Notes under the pieces: generated by a model
Databases searched by the model: none
Told to the model about the DNA's origin: nothing
Seen by the model: the letters and a program-made list of their open reading frames with translations, nothing else
Made by a program: the position numbers and the translations under genes
Shown: piece after piece, positions 37,369 to 49,209 of the stretch
Position numbering within the stretch: the first letter of the stretch is position 1
Layout: each line of letters begins with the position of its first letter
NCBI GenBank assembly: GCA_000499405.2
Contig: HG738138.1
Location: 5,578,888-5,642,887 of the forward strand
Reading direction: 5' to 3'
From: Onchocerca volvulus
Taxonomy: Eukaryota > Nematoda > Chromadorea > Rhabditida > Onchocercidae
Length of the DNA: 64,000 nt

Positions 37369-37987
37369 GCCTTAAATACAGTTAATAACGCGTTAGTGAA
37401 CACAGATACAGGCGCGGGGGAAAATGCGGCTTCAACAGCCTTCAATCGGTGGTTGAATTACGAATTGGAGCATTTCATCTCCTGTAAGCATTAATTTCGA
37501 TTAACGGATGAATTCACTATTACGTTTCGAACTTCCAAGAAAATTCCTTTTCTACTGATGATTAGTTCTCTAACTGCTGACACTTCTAGTATATTGACCA
37601 TCAAATTTGGAAATCCATTATTTGAGACGGAAAGAAAATCACATCCGTATGGTGAGTACATGATTGCATGCGTGTGGGACGTAGATTCTCGAGAAACGAA
37701 GCATTTATCATATGACGACGCTGAGCAAGGAAAACTGTGTGAACTTACATATACTTGAAAAAAAGAGTGTCACTTTTGTCAAAAAATGGAGACACTAGGA
37801 TATTTTCGGGATTCTCTCTTAATCTTTCAGTTTGTTGTAAATAGTTTTATTTCCACATTTTGTTTTTTCTAATAGAAATTTTCCAGATATTACTTTAGAT
37901 CATTTTTTAAGGTAACATTTCCACATGTTCCAATAATACTATGCTACAAAGACTATATACATATGTATGTGCTTCCATATCTGCGAA

Positions 37988-38301
37988 ATGAATTTGGCAC
38001 TACATCTCTTCGGTTATTCGCGTAATCATCACAGTGAATTCTTGGCACTAATTATTTCTGTATCCTATGAGTATAAAAAGAAGAACCCGAAGGCATATTT
38101 TTTAAAATATTTAGCACAAAAGATATGACACCACTTTTCAAAAGATAATTGATATTTCTGGTGGATTTGAATAGTAAATTATTAAAATGTTTTTCATTGA
38201 TGTATTTTATCGCAATTTTGATTTCTCCAGTAGACTTTTTTATTAAGATTTAAGACAACTTTGCAATGGCTTTCGTTTGTGTCAAAAGGAAAATATCATT
38301 T

Positions 38302-38338
<37 letters not shown>

Positions 38339-38575
38339 CAGTTTGATGTCTGGACTATGAGCAATGCTGATGTACAGTCATATCCGGTATACGATCAGAT
38401 GGAGTATACAACCAAATGGCCGTACACCTTTGGTGATTGAATCGCAAAATGTTATTTGATCAGCACGAAAAATATTTGAAGAAAAGAAAAGGGAAATTGA
38501 ATTTATGGCCAATTATTGCAAGAATTCATTGGTGATCATTACACGAATAACCGAAGAGGTATAGTGCCAAATTAT
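37988..38575. repeat. ~590-bp element with ~65-bp inverted ends
   Basis: 37,988-38,053 is the imperfect reverse complement of 38,502-38,575 (shared core ATTACGCGAATAACCGAAGAG). A related third piece occurs at 38,630-38,660. The interior holds a ~30-nt T tract and a short exon-like frame. This could be a MITE-type transposon. Confidence 0.5.
38339..38440 (+). CDS. Exon-like frame after a long T tract, unrecognised
   Basis: A ~30-nt T tract and CAG are followed by 33 open codons (F-D-V-W-T-M-S-N-A-D-V-Q ... T-K-W-P-Y-T-F-G-D) and TGA. The composition looks coding and the acceptor is strong, but I find no upstream exon in a compatible phase (the open stretch at 37,559-37,640 with donor GTGAGT ends in phase 1). 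It may be a captured exon fragment inside the inverted-repeat element. Confidence 0.25.
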   Translation, partial: QFDVWTMSNADVQSYPVYDQMEYTTKWPYTFGD

Positions 38576-38890
38576 TACTGCAACTTGTGGGAATATTATC
38601 TTAAAGAATTATCTAAAGTAATATTAAAAAAATTTCATTGGTGATGATTACGCGAGTAATCTCCTTTTCATTTGTATGCCGACATAAATGTATCTATGTT
38701 CAGTAGGAGTGCACATTTATCGCCTCAAAAGTATATCTACTATTTACTTGAACTAATTAGGTAACAAATATCGTCTGTTTTATTTTCTTCTTCGCTGAGG
38801 CTGTTCACGAAGCTTTAAAAAAAGGAGTCAGGTACTGTTGCTTTTATATTTCATATCTGGAAAACAATGGTTCCACTTGGAAAGCAGTTA

Positions 38891-38939
38891 AATTCTAAGA
38901 GATGACCATTATCGGCGATAGTGTTCATCTCTTAGAATT
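38891..38939. repeat. Perfect 15-bp inverted repeat
   Basis: AATTCTAAGAGATGA at 38,891-38,905 and its exact reverse complement at 38,925-38,939, with a 19-nt loop. Could be a transposon footprint or a small hairpin RNA; nothing more is visible. Confidence 0.7.
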
Positions 38940-39269
38940 AAGTAAGTGTACAGACAATTGATGACTGATATCCAAGAAGTTCATGCTCGATCGCCCTAAA
39001 ACATTCAGTTAAATTAAAATAGAAAGGTCCTCACTCAGTAATACTCTAGACGCGTCGATAGTATAGGGTGCAGATCCAAGAAGCATGGAAACAGGATTCA
39101 GGTCCGAAGTATGGCTGAGTAGAATATAATTACTACTCGGAAGCTTTTTTATAAGGATCACTGAATAAATGATTTACATATAAGTTTGATTTGCGAATAA
39201 AGTAGGCAAAAACCAAGGCAGTTAGCAGTTTTTGTTTACTTTATTTGCAACATTGATGAAAAACAATAT

Positions 39270-39830
39270 ATTTTAAGGGTCAAGTAGCGCCACAATTATT
39301 AAAAACAAGGAGTTAAAGGTCTAAAAGCGCGAAGATCGTTTCAAATGGACCAACAAAGGAAACATACTTTCGTGCCAAAACGATAAACGTGTGAGAGAGG
39401 AGGAATCCGAAAGGGTTTAAAAGGTTCGGATTTTGGAGCAGGAGCAGTTTAATTACAAGTTTCGGTGCGACGCGGCAACAACAGTTCGTTTTACCTACAA
39501 GTTTCGGTACCGACGCAGCTACAGTTCTACGATGACAAGGATCGACGCATCTATAGCAACAGTTCGACGTTCCAGATCGAATGCGCCACCATTCAACAGA
39601 AGACTCTGTTAGTTCATTTGATAATGTTATGATGATATTTGTCGTGTATTGTTCATTTACTGTTTGCTATTTTATAGTACGATATTGTGTAAAATATCGT
39701 ATTACCCAAGAAAGGCTATGTCGAGTCACAATAGCAACAAGAATCCATCTCCAAGCCAACCAATCTACAAACCAAATTATACAATTCAATCAGAATTTTT
39801 TCCCAACGAATTGGTACCAGGATGTCGTCT
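39270..39830 (+). mobile_element. BEL/Pao LTR and leader, copy A
   Basis: Matches 42,548-43,084 throughout. It starts at (TT)TTAAGGGTCAAG and contains a TATA-like GGGTTTAAAAGG at ~39,413, a GCAGGAGCAG stretch, and a region of short Ser/Asn/Pro coding just before the gag. The exact LTR end and primer-binding site are unclear. Confidence 0.6.
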
Positions 39831-40029
39831 ACGACACGGGCAAGTTTTATCCCCGCGAAGGGAAGGATTCTGAAATTTCTGTGTAAAGTGCTTGAAATGG
39901 ATTGATGACCAATCGACCAACATACAGAAAACGATGAACAATGAGAATACGAAAACCGGAAGAGTTTAATTGATGGCAAGGTGGAAGGATTCGAATTAGA
40001 TGTTGAGATGCTCATGAGCATCAGCGACA

Positions 40030-40586
40030 AATGGCTGGATTTTCTGCTAAAGGTCCCACTACAACGTTAAAAGAAAGAAGAAAAGAAATACGCAGACATG
40101 ATGGAAGACGAGCAGGGAATATTGAACATAATCAATGAAGGAAAGGAAGCGTTGTTTATCTTGGCTCGATGCGAGAAGAATGCTGAAGCTGCAATCTAAT
40201 GCATACGAGACAAATGAAGTGAGCCCTCAAATCAAACGGATCAAAAATAAATGACCCAGATGGCTTGCCAAACAACGGTAAAATTGCCCCAATTATCACT
40301 GACAGTCTTCAGAGGAGATCCTCAAAAATGGAGGGAATTTTGGAACAACTTTGAAGCAGCAGTACATAAGCAAGACCTTCCAGACAACATACAGAAGCTC
40401 AGCTATTTGCTTTTCTGTTTGAAAGGAGACGCCTCAAGAGCAGTATCTGGATACATTGTCACGCCAATATTAGAAAACTATAGCATTATTAGACAATTAC
40501 TAATGAAGAAATTCGGCAACATATCGGCGATCGAGAATTCTCTATACAGCGAATTTCAAGATATTAAAAGAAATGACCGAGATTAG
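40030..40586 (+). pseudogene. BEL/Pao gag fragment (DUF1759), interrupted
   Basis: A short N-terminal gag part at 40,030-40,215 is broken by a frameshift and stops. The frame at 40,251-40,586 encodes the DUF1759 gag block (F-R-G-D-P-Q-K-W-R-E-F-W, L-S-Y-L-L, K-G-D-A-S-R-A-V-S-G-Y). Coding stops exactly where the TGTCGC terminus of a second LTR begins at 40,587, so a later insertion cut it. Confidence 0.8.
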
Positions 40587-41316
40587 TGTCGCGAATTTTG
40601 ATGTCGCGAAACTCCAACAAAATTCCAAATGAATAAACAATTAAATACATTTCTCATTTAAATTGTAAAACTAATCAAACAACTGATACATTGCTCTGTA
40701 ATAATGAATCACCCAACCAATTTCACATTCCTTTAGATTCATTTCCCATGTTTTCTTTTACTTTTACCCACCTTCACATCTGTGTACTTCTTTTATCTAT
40801 ATTCACATCTGTGCATTTCATTTATCCATATTTACATCTGGTATTTTATCATACCGTAATTCCCTTTAATATCAACCGCTAACTGTACTAAATTTACATT
40901 TTGTTCATATTTACTTCTTAATTTTCCCACATGGAGACCAGCTGTAATACTTGAATAATTATGGGAATCCACTCCCACTTGCTAATGTTCATAAGCCTTA
41001 TTGAATTGAACTATCATCACTTTTAACAAATAAAATCCCGATAACTCGTTCGTCCACACAACGTAACTCACATTAATTGCCCTTTGGTAATCCGTTCAAT
41101 TTAATCAACCCGCTATTCGGTTCAACTTATTCAACCCGCTATTCGGTTCCCCTTTTAACTCAACTGTTACTCAAATCCAACTTAATCTTATCCAATTCAA
41201 AACACCTCAATCGACTCCCCTCAAACGACGCGAAAGGTAACTCAACCTTGGTCTAAATATTGGTTGTATCTGGTTATCAATAGACACACTTTCGACTATT
41301 CAACAAATTCACTACA
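40587..41316 (+). mobile_element. Second LTR inserted into BEL/Pao gag
   Basis: Runs from TGTCGCG to ACTACA (~730 bp), followed ten bases later by a primer-binding-site-like TGGTGCCCGAGGTGAGG at 41,326-41,342 and a gag ATG at 41,347. Its TGTCGC start is shared with the SL1-bearing LTRs, but I see no SL1 in it. Confidence 0.65.
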
Positions 41317-41325
41317 AAACAAAAT

Positions 41326-41342
41326 TGGTGCCCGAGGTGAGG
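41326..41342 (+). other. Retrotransposon primer-binding site
   Basis: TGG followed by TGCCCGAGGTGAGG directly after the LTR, complementary in form to a tRNA 3' end (CCA). The tRNA is not identified. Confidence 0.55.
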
Positions 41343-41346
41343 TACG

Positions 41347-42200
41347 ATGTCGAGTAGTATTGTTGCCAGTATTCAACCAGCAAAAACCAGGTTAGTCCTT
41401 CTTCTTAAAGAAATAAATACCCTTGTATTTGAATCGCCAGATCCGAATACGTCATACGAGTAACAGGGAAACCTGTATATAGCGAGGAATCAAGTGCTAA
41501 CAAATAAGATTGATAGAGTCCAGTTATGTGTTAAGTCACTCAAAGAGGCCTACGACAATTAGAAAGAAACAACTGGAACGACTGAATGGGTTCTTCAACA
41601 ATGAGAAGCCATAGGGGAAAACTGGACCACCTGAGTGTGTAAACGATTATCGAAAGAAAACTACTTCGATGAATTTTAACAAAGGTGTATCAGCAGAAAC
41701 AGGAAGACTAGTCTTAATCAACAGAGAAATTGAGACACTGCTTGAGGAAAATAGCAAGAACTGAAAAAAGGCGTTACTTGAACCCAAACATGCAATTCCG
41801 AATTCGAAAAGAGACAGTAAAAACAAGTCGACAATTTCGGGAGACAGAAAAAGGAGAATCCTCGGCCCTAGCCGTAGCAAAGCGGCAGAAATCAAACGAC
41901 AATGTCCCGAAAGAAATCGAAAAGAGAAGTTCGAACCGAAACTCAGCTAAAAGAAGATCTTTTCATTTTATAACAAGGATCATTGGGATAATGAATGTCG
42001 AATCTATCCCGCCGTGAAGCAATGTACTGAGCGTTTGAAGGAAATCGATGCATGCTAAATTGTCTAAAATAGGGCCATCTAGAGAAAATTGTCAGACCAG
42101 AAAAGTATGCTTTCATTGCAAGGAACGAACACAGAGGGAACATGTCAATCCGAAAAACTTGAAGGACCATATGCCAATAATAGAATAGTAGATGAACTAG
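41347..42200 (+). pseudogene. Degenerate BEL/Pao gag with zinc-knuckle remains
   Basis: The first 38 codons (M-S-S-S-I-V-A-S-I-Q-P-A-K ...) end at TAA (41,461). Broken frames follow with a Lys/Arg-rich linker. At ~41,970-42,170, in shifting frames, are the remains of CCHC knuckles (D-H-W-D-N-E-C-R-I-Y-P and C-F-H-C-K-E-R). The DUF1759 block expected between is missing, so this copy has an internal deletion. Confidence 0.6.
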
Positions 42201-42547
42201 AGGTCTGTGGATGCTCAACAGGAAATACAAAAGGCCAATAAATAATATTTTCCTCTGGATCTGTGATCATTCCTTTATTTTTTGTGTAGCCCCTTTCGCG
42301 TCTTTTCACCGTCTGTATTGATTGTGTCGTTGACTTCGAGAGGGTAAAGCATCAAGAACAAGGAATGCTGTTAGAAAGCGATGTGCGGTTGAAGAATACT
42401 CTGCATGAACGCATTGCGTTTTTCAGCGAAAATGTCGGCGAAAGCCGAAAGATGTTAATATTTGTATATAAATAGGGAAATGTCGAAAGTTCAAGTAGCT
42501 GGAAAATAATGACGAAGTGAAAAGATGCAACCATAAAAAACAAGATA

Positions 42548-43084
42548 TGTTAAGGGTCAAATAGCGCCATGACAATTATTAAAAACAAGGTCAGGAAGCG
42601 TGAAAACCGTTTCAAATGGACCAACAAGGATAAACATGTTTCCCCACTGAAACAATAAACATGTGAGAGGAGGAGGAGCCCGAAAGGGTTGAAAAGGTTT
42701 GGTTTTTGGAGCAAGAGCAGGTTAATTGCAAGTTTCGACGCAACGCGGCAACAGCAGTTCGTTTTACCTACAAGTTTCGACGCCGACCCAGCTACTGTTC
42801 TACGATGACGAGGATTGATGCATTTATAGAAATAGTTCGACAGTCCAGATCAATACGATCCGCAATCCAACAGAAGACTCTGTTAGTTACTTCCCTTACT
42901 TATCGTGTATTGTTCAATTACTGTTTACTATTTTATAGTACGATATTGTGTATAATTTCACATTACCAATAAAGGCTGTTGTTGTCCTTGTTGAGTTACA
43001 ATAGCAACAATAACCCATCTCCAATACAACCGATCTAGAAACTAAATCATGCAATTCAATCAGATTTTTACCCAACAAAGTGAT
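42548..43084 (+). mobile_element. BEL/Pao LTR and leader, copy B
   Basis: Starts at TGTTAAGGGTCAAA and parallels copy A to ~43,084, including an AATAAAGG at ~42,968. It could be the 3' LTR of the copy A element or the 5' end of another copy. The preceding 42,241-42,547 contains degenerate unidentified coding (open from ~42,366). Confidence 0.55.
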
Positions 43085-43855
43085 ATACTGTTGCTTCAAA
43101 GTTGCTCCAAAATTCCCTCTATTTTCGAGGATCTCCTCTGAAGACTGTCAGTGATAATTGGGGCAAATTTATCGTTGTTTCACATGCCATCTGGGTCATT
43201 TATTTTTGATCTGTTTGATTTGAGGGCTCACTTCATTTGTCTCGTATGCATTCGATTGAAGCTTCAGCATTCTTCTCGCATCGAGCCAAGATAAACAACG
43301 CTTCCTTTCCTTCACTGATTAAGTTCAATATTCCCTGCTCATCTTCCATTATTTCTGCGTATTTTTTTCTCCTTTCTTTTAACGTTGTAGTGGGACCTTT
43401 TGCAGAAAATCCAGCCATTTGTCGCTGATGCTCACGAGCATCTCAACATATAATTCGAATCCTTCCATCTTGCCATCAATTAAACTCTTCCGATTTTCGT
43501 ATTGTTCTCATTGTTCATCGTTTTCTATATGTTGGTCGATTGGTCACCAATCCATTTCTAGCACTTCACATAGAAATTTCAGAATCCTTCCCTTCGCGGG
43601 GATAAAACTTGCCCGAATCGTAGACGACATCCTGGTACCAATTCGTTGGGAAAAAATTCTGATTGAATTGTATAATTTGGTTTGTAGATTGGTTGGCTTG
43701 GAGATGGATTCTTGTTGCTATTGTGACTCGACATAGCCTTTATTGGGTAATACGATATTTTACACAATATCGTACTATAAAATAGCAAACAGTAAATGAA
43801 CAATACACAGAAAGTAACTAACAGAGTCTTCTGTCTATCAAAAGAAATTCAAATT
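43085..43855 (-). pseudogene. Inverted BEL/Pao gag and leader fragment
   Basis: Reverse-complement copy of about 39,590-40,345. On the minus strand 43,418-43,233 encodes the gag N-terminus in one frame (M-A-G-F-S-A-K-G-P-T-T-T-L-K), better preserved than copy A. It joins copy B head to head at ~43,085, which implies a rearrangement. Confidence 0.7.
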
Positions 43856-44053
43856 ATTGTGTCATTATTAGTGTATTATCGACAATCAGTTGTTTTGCAT
43901 CGTAATTACAGTGAATAAAATCAATCAAATTAAAACTTTGTTACACAACAAATCCAATTTTTCCCAATTCCCAATCCTATAAAAAACCTCTTTCACTACA
44001 AGGTTTTTGATCTTCCGATCTGCTAACTAAGCCTTTGATTTTTGCGCTATAGT

Positions 44054-44458
44054 TAACATGTTGTAAATCGTGCTATGATTGACAAGTAGTAAACAAACTC
44101 GCTTTCTACTAAAGTTAACATGCTGAAAATTAACTCTCTTTGCGCTTCAGTCAACATATTATAAATTATGCTAGGGTTGACATGTAGTAAACAAATTCCT
44201 ACTATATGTAAGACTTAGGATCATCTATTTAAATTAGAACAATCAGTACAAGCAGTACGATTAGAATGAACAGAATGAAACTCTCAAAGAAGACTCGAGA
44301 AGCTGTACGACCCCCATTTGGTCTCTATGAGCTACAAGAAAAAGAAGAATCTAGCGATCGACTCTACTAGTGATATTCTCGGATAATTAATTATCTGTCA
44401 CAGCGTATAAGAAGAATAAACCTCCATCAACTAATTTATCTTTATCACAATTATTCGT
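44054..44458 (+). mobile_element. Possible further LTR
   Basis: Contains two imperfect repeats of a ~60-100 nt unit (GTTAACATGTTGTAAATCGTGC type), an AATAAA at ~44,415 and, at its end, TGGTGCCAGTTG resembling a primer-binding site. No coding follows, so this is weak. Confidence 0.3.
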
Positions 44459-47400
44459 GGTGCCAGTTGTTAAGAAGCTTCCACGACAAATAGTTTTAAT
44501 GGATAATATACATTGTGCCAGGACCAGCATCTTAGACCAGATGGTCTCTGATTTGATTTTGATTTTATTTTATATGTTAACGAGATTAGGTTTGGTTTAA
44601 TTTCCTATGGATTTGATACAAAAGATCCGAAAATTTTGTTTAGTAGTGTAAATTAGTTTATTTAACGACTTAGATTTCAGGTGAACTTTGGAGTCGAAGG
44701 TTTCTGTGACATTCTTCAACCTCTTTTCTGGCCCTAGCAAAGGATAATGTGATGTTTCCAATAATTAGAAAGAGAAATTTTTTTGTATAACGAACAATTT
44801 CTACATAACAAATCGAATATTTTCAGAGGAGAACTCGGATAAGCATTAAAACAAATGAAGAGAAAAAGATCGTGCAGGCGCACTTTTAGTTTTCGTTAAA
44901 TTTTGATTTGCACCATAAATTACAATAAATATAAATATAGAATGTAAGCGAGAAAGTTTTTTAATTTGCAGTGATAAATGGTTCTTTGAAAATGAATAGA
45001 AATCCATATTGCTAGTCTGAAAGACTATTATCCTATTAATTTTGATGATGATCTGCTGAAAAATTCCGACATCAAGTATTGTCATATAAAAAGTAAACAG
45101 TCGACTAACGAAGTCGAATAATCAGCTTCAACTATTATAGAAAGAAAAAAGTAATTGATGATTGTTTTTCATTAGCAACATTTAATAATAAAACTGATCA
45201 CATGATTCTCTCTAATTACAACTTCGGAATCTTGTTCCATTTTTTCCTTTTCTACCGGTTAATGATCTTGAACTAGGCTCTAGGAGGCCAAGTTAGATAA
45301 GAAAAAGGGAAAAAATTAGCTAAAAGCAATAATACAGCTATAGCCTGATACATAGTCATGTTTCTGATTGTATCAACAATCTTCCTCATAAAGTTATTCC
45401 ATTTCTGATTGTTTGTGTTATCGATCCTCCACATAAATTTTTTTTTAATTTTCATTTCAACCGGTCTTGTCTATAGTATAGCATCATTTGTCGATTTTAA
45501 AAAAAAGTTCGCAACTGTTCAATTTCTTATTGATTTAAAACAGAAGTGATGGAAATTTCGATTTATACAGGTTTTTTTTTTTTTTGATTTCGATTTCTAG
45601 AAATCTTTCACATCACAATTTACAAAGCACTCAGATCGGGCAAAAGTAGGAAATAATAGGAGCATTGGCACTACTGAAATTAAGCTTGCTGATATTGAGC
45701 TTGTGCTTGAATAAAACAGCTGAATAAATTTTGCAGGTCACACACTGTTTTCATCTGTGCTATCGAAAATCTTGTTTAATTATCCGCAAATGTGAGACAT
45801 TCCGGACGTGAAAAATCCTGAAGCAGACACTGACCAACTATCAACGAAATCGACATCTCATCCAACTGTTTTTCAACAGTCTTTTAGAGAGCGCTGCAGA
45901 TTGTTGCCACACAGACCACACACGATGTTTTCGACAAATTGGTGAGGTCATCATATCGTTCTACTGCACCCTTTATTCAACACTGAACGCCATGATGACG
46001 TCATTTCTTAGGATTTGAATTTTTTTCAAACTTGGCGCCCTTGCAACCTTTAAAATTGCATTTCCATCCGCATAGTACAGCCCATAAGGAAGGTATCACT
46101 GCATTAAAATATCAAATAAAGTTCCAAAAAAGTTGAAATATGACTTATCTCAGCTTCAAAATGAGAATACGAAGACAATCAATGTGATCATGATTAAACA
46201 TATGATAACCATAATGATCGCAATACCGAAAAATATATGAAAACTTATTTTATATTTAAAAGGAAAAATAGCGTTTCTATCATTCAGCTGTTCAAAAACG
46301 GAACGCAAATCCCTTCAACAAGAGATAAGTTGAAAAATTTTCTACTCTGTCGAAGCTTAAGAAATGAAAAAAAAAAAAAAAATTTTTAAAATGTGTTTTG
46401 AATTCGAATTGAATGAGGCGAATTGAATGTTGCCTGCAAAATTCTTTCTGTATATCCAAAACCTTGGGCTTTAATCACCAGCTTCAGTTTCAGTTGCTAT
46501 TAACATATTAATTAGGGAAAATGGAAAATATCATTCATAGAAAAAGAAATCATACATTAGATGAACGTATGAAACAGTGATAACATGAGAAAACGATCAT
46601 TAAAAAGAGAAAGAGCTGAAATGAGATACGGTTGTTTGGATTCTGAAGAAAAGAAAAAGTGTCATGTAATTCTTAACACAATGTTTTCTGGAAAAAATCG
46701 TCACAGTCTTGCAATGATTCCTTATATTTGTTGCAAGTTATTTTGAAGTGCTTTAGTCCTTTTTTTTTTTTTAAACAAATTTTGAATTTGGAAAATATTC
46801 AAACTTTCAACCAGAATATTCAACAAATTTCATTTGGGAACAACAATGGGAAACATATCTTGGAATATGGATACTCCGGAATCAGTTCCAAATAATACTA
46901 GCTATCGCTTCTGACACTTCGATATTTTTTGTAAATATATCCATTGCATACTATGACTTTATTCACGTTTTACAAATTCAGTTGATTCTATTGAATGAAT
47001 GAATTTTATTTTCACTAAACAATTCAGTATAACATATTTTTTATGGATAATGTAATATATTTTGTTGCATATTCCCTAACTGTAAATATATTATCTTATA
47101 GTATATCGACTTTTCAAGAATAATTAGCTTTCAATTTTATGTCAAGAAAGTTCAAATGACCAATTAAAAAAATAATTTGAAGGCTATATCGAGGTGACAT
47201 GCGTTTATTGCTATTCAATCAAAACTTTTGGATGATAAAATATTTGGGAAATACAATCATTAAAGTACAATCATTTTAGTTCAATTCTAGTTTTGAAATG
47301 AATAGAAGAATTGACTCACAAAGATTTTGTATCGCAGTTTTTGCAGCAGGACATGTAATTACTGGTAAGGATTCGTTAAATGAAAAAAGACATTTTTAAG

Positions 47401-48084
47401 GAAAATAATTTTGCAGTAAAAAACGATTTTTCCTTAAATTATCCTTTTTTCTGCTACTTTTTCTCCAATACCTTATGTATCATTTTAGAGGAAAAAGTCG
47501 AACCAAATGTTTCGAATGCCATTTGAAAGAAACACTCTTGAAATTAGCGGCGTGAGTCTTTCTCCCTTTGAACGCTTATTTTATATAAAAGTCACTTTTG
47601 TGTTCACTAATACTTTCTTTTTGTTATCTTTTTTTAATACTGAATATTCAAAGCTGCAGAAAAAGGTTGAGAATAATTGAATGTATTTTTTAAAAATAAA
47701 ATATTTGTCTCATTTGATTGGGTACGCAAATTCAGAATACTGCTACACTTTGGGCCAAATAAATCCATTCATTCGCATAATTTTATTCTTGAATACTGGT
47801 GCAATTACAGAGAACAGTCAGTTCCATTTATGTTAGTTCATTTAATCAAATTCCAAAGAATCGGCAAAATGCTTCTGTCCTTATCCCTTTTGACATGTCC
47901 TCGAATTGTGTAATCATTTGGTTCAAATTAAGAATTAAATATAGTATTCTGTATTATTCGTCCGCGCAACCTACGAAAAGATTCACTTATTCTTATTAAA
48001 AAAATGTCTGCTTTCATTTACTATAGGCAAAGCAAAGATATTAGGGTGTGAAAGTAATCTAAGAAACATTTAAAACTAGATGGA
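44459..48084. other. Intergenic, no confident gene
   Basis: Two weak candidates only. A 60-codon minus frame at 45,273-45,455 has a C-terminal hydrophobic stretch. A 23-codon plus exon at ~47,300-47,365 ends at a good donor (GTAAGG) and could join an exon after TTTTAG at ~47,490 to give a very short product. Neither is recognised. Confidence 0.45.
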
Positions 48085-48260
48085 TTGGCCAAGCGAAGCT
48101 TGGCCGGCTCTAATCCGAATGTCCTTGAACACGCGCCTATTCAAATGTAACATTATGTCCAAATTTCTGATCAATCGGTGAAGAAATTGAAATGTTGTGT
48201 GGCAAGTAATAACGAACATTTACATTTTTATTTACGCAGACTTAAAACTTGACTAACTAG
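48085..48260 (+). mobile_element. Helitron-like end and repeat copy
   Basis: A hairpin GGCCAAGC-GAA-GCTTGGCC at ~48,089-48,107 is followed by GGCTCTAAT, i.e. hairpin plus CTRR and T, the form of a Helitron 3' end. The next ~140 nt match the repeat at 13.88 kb (ACACGCGCCTATTCAAATG...). Confidence 0.45.
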
Positions 48261-48708
48261 TTGAAAATCAAACCTCATTATTGTAGTAGCATGAATTTCC
48301 GCCTGTTATCTTCACTACCCAGTTTCTAAAAAAATATATTTAATTGTACTTCATCATTCTATTCAATAGCACTATAATCTCCAGCAGTAAATTATTTCCA
48401 CAGTTTAGTATTATTTTGGAATTTTAAAAAACTCGAAAATGAAACGACATTGGCACACAATATCGATCCATTTGAAGATGTGTTTTACATTAACCTTATA
48501 CTGATGTCTACTATTTTGCTGTATTTATTTTATGCTACCATTAATAACATTAATCATGGTGAAGAATAATTCATTCACCAAAGTTTAATAAATCTCCCCT
48601 CTATAAACAAAAAGGTATCAGTTAATCTCGTCGAATTAATTCAAAAAAGATCCATTAAGAATCAAAAAGGTATCAGTTAAGCAGCAGTTTATTCTTTTGT
48701 GTTAATTT

Positions 48709-48972
48709 TTGAAATTGGATTTGCATTTTTTTATTTTATTTTATTTATTTATTTATTTATTTATTTTTTTGCCATCGACCATTTTGAACAACGTATATTC
48801 ATACGACAAATGTATGGCCGATATTTTTACAAATAGATTAGATTTTTCAACTTATCAGTCTCAAATGAAATATAATGCAGATGTTAAGAGTCACTCTTTA
48901 GACTCTAATCATGTTTTTTCTTACATTTATGAAGCTTTAATTGACACTGGCAATACTCATGTTGTAATTTAA
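48709..48972 (+). CDS. Weak open frame with hydrophobic start
   Basis: An 87-codon frame whose hydrophobic N-terminus is encoded by an (ATTT)n microsatellite at ~48,733-48,769. The rest is polar and of unknown family. The repeat origin of the start argues against a real gene. Confidence 0.12.
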   Translation: MKLDLHFFILFYLFIYLFIFLPSTILNNVYSYDKCMADIFTNRLDFSTYQSQMKYNADVKSHSLDSNHVFSYIYEALIDTGNTHVVI

Positions 48973-49209
48973 AATATACTTTTTTTCCAACAAATAGCGT
49001 GCAATAACAAAATTCTTCTAATCCATAATGTTTATATTTTGACACCTTACAATTTGAAAAAGTTGAACAAGTTCTTATAAATTATTTACTTTAGTAGAAA
49101 GTGATTGAATTTATACTTACAAGCGATTTCGGAAGTTTTTGAAATTGTCATAACATGGAAAAATAAATAGACTATTTGCAGTATGACATGACGACACTAT
49201 TTGCAGTAG

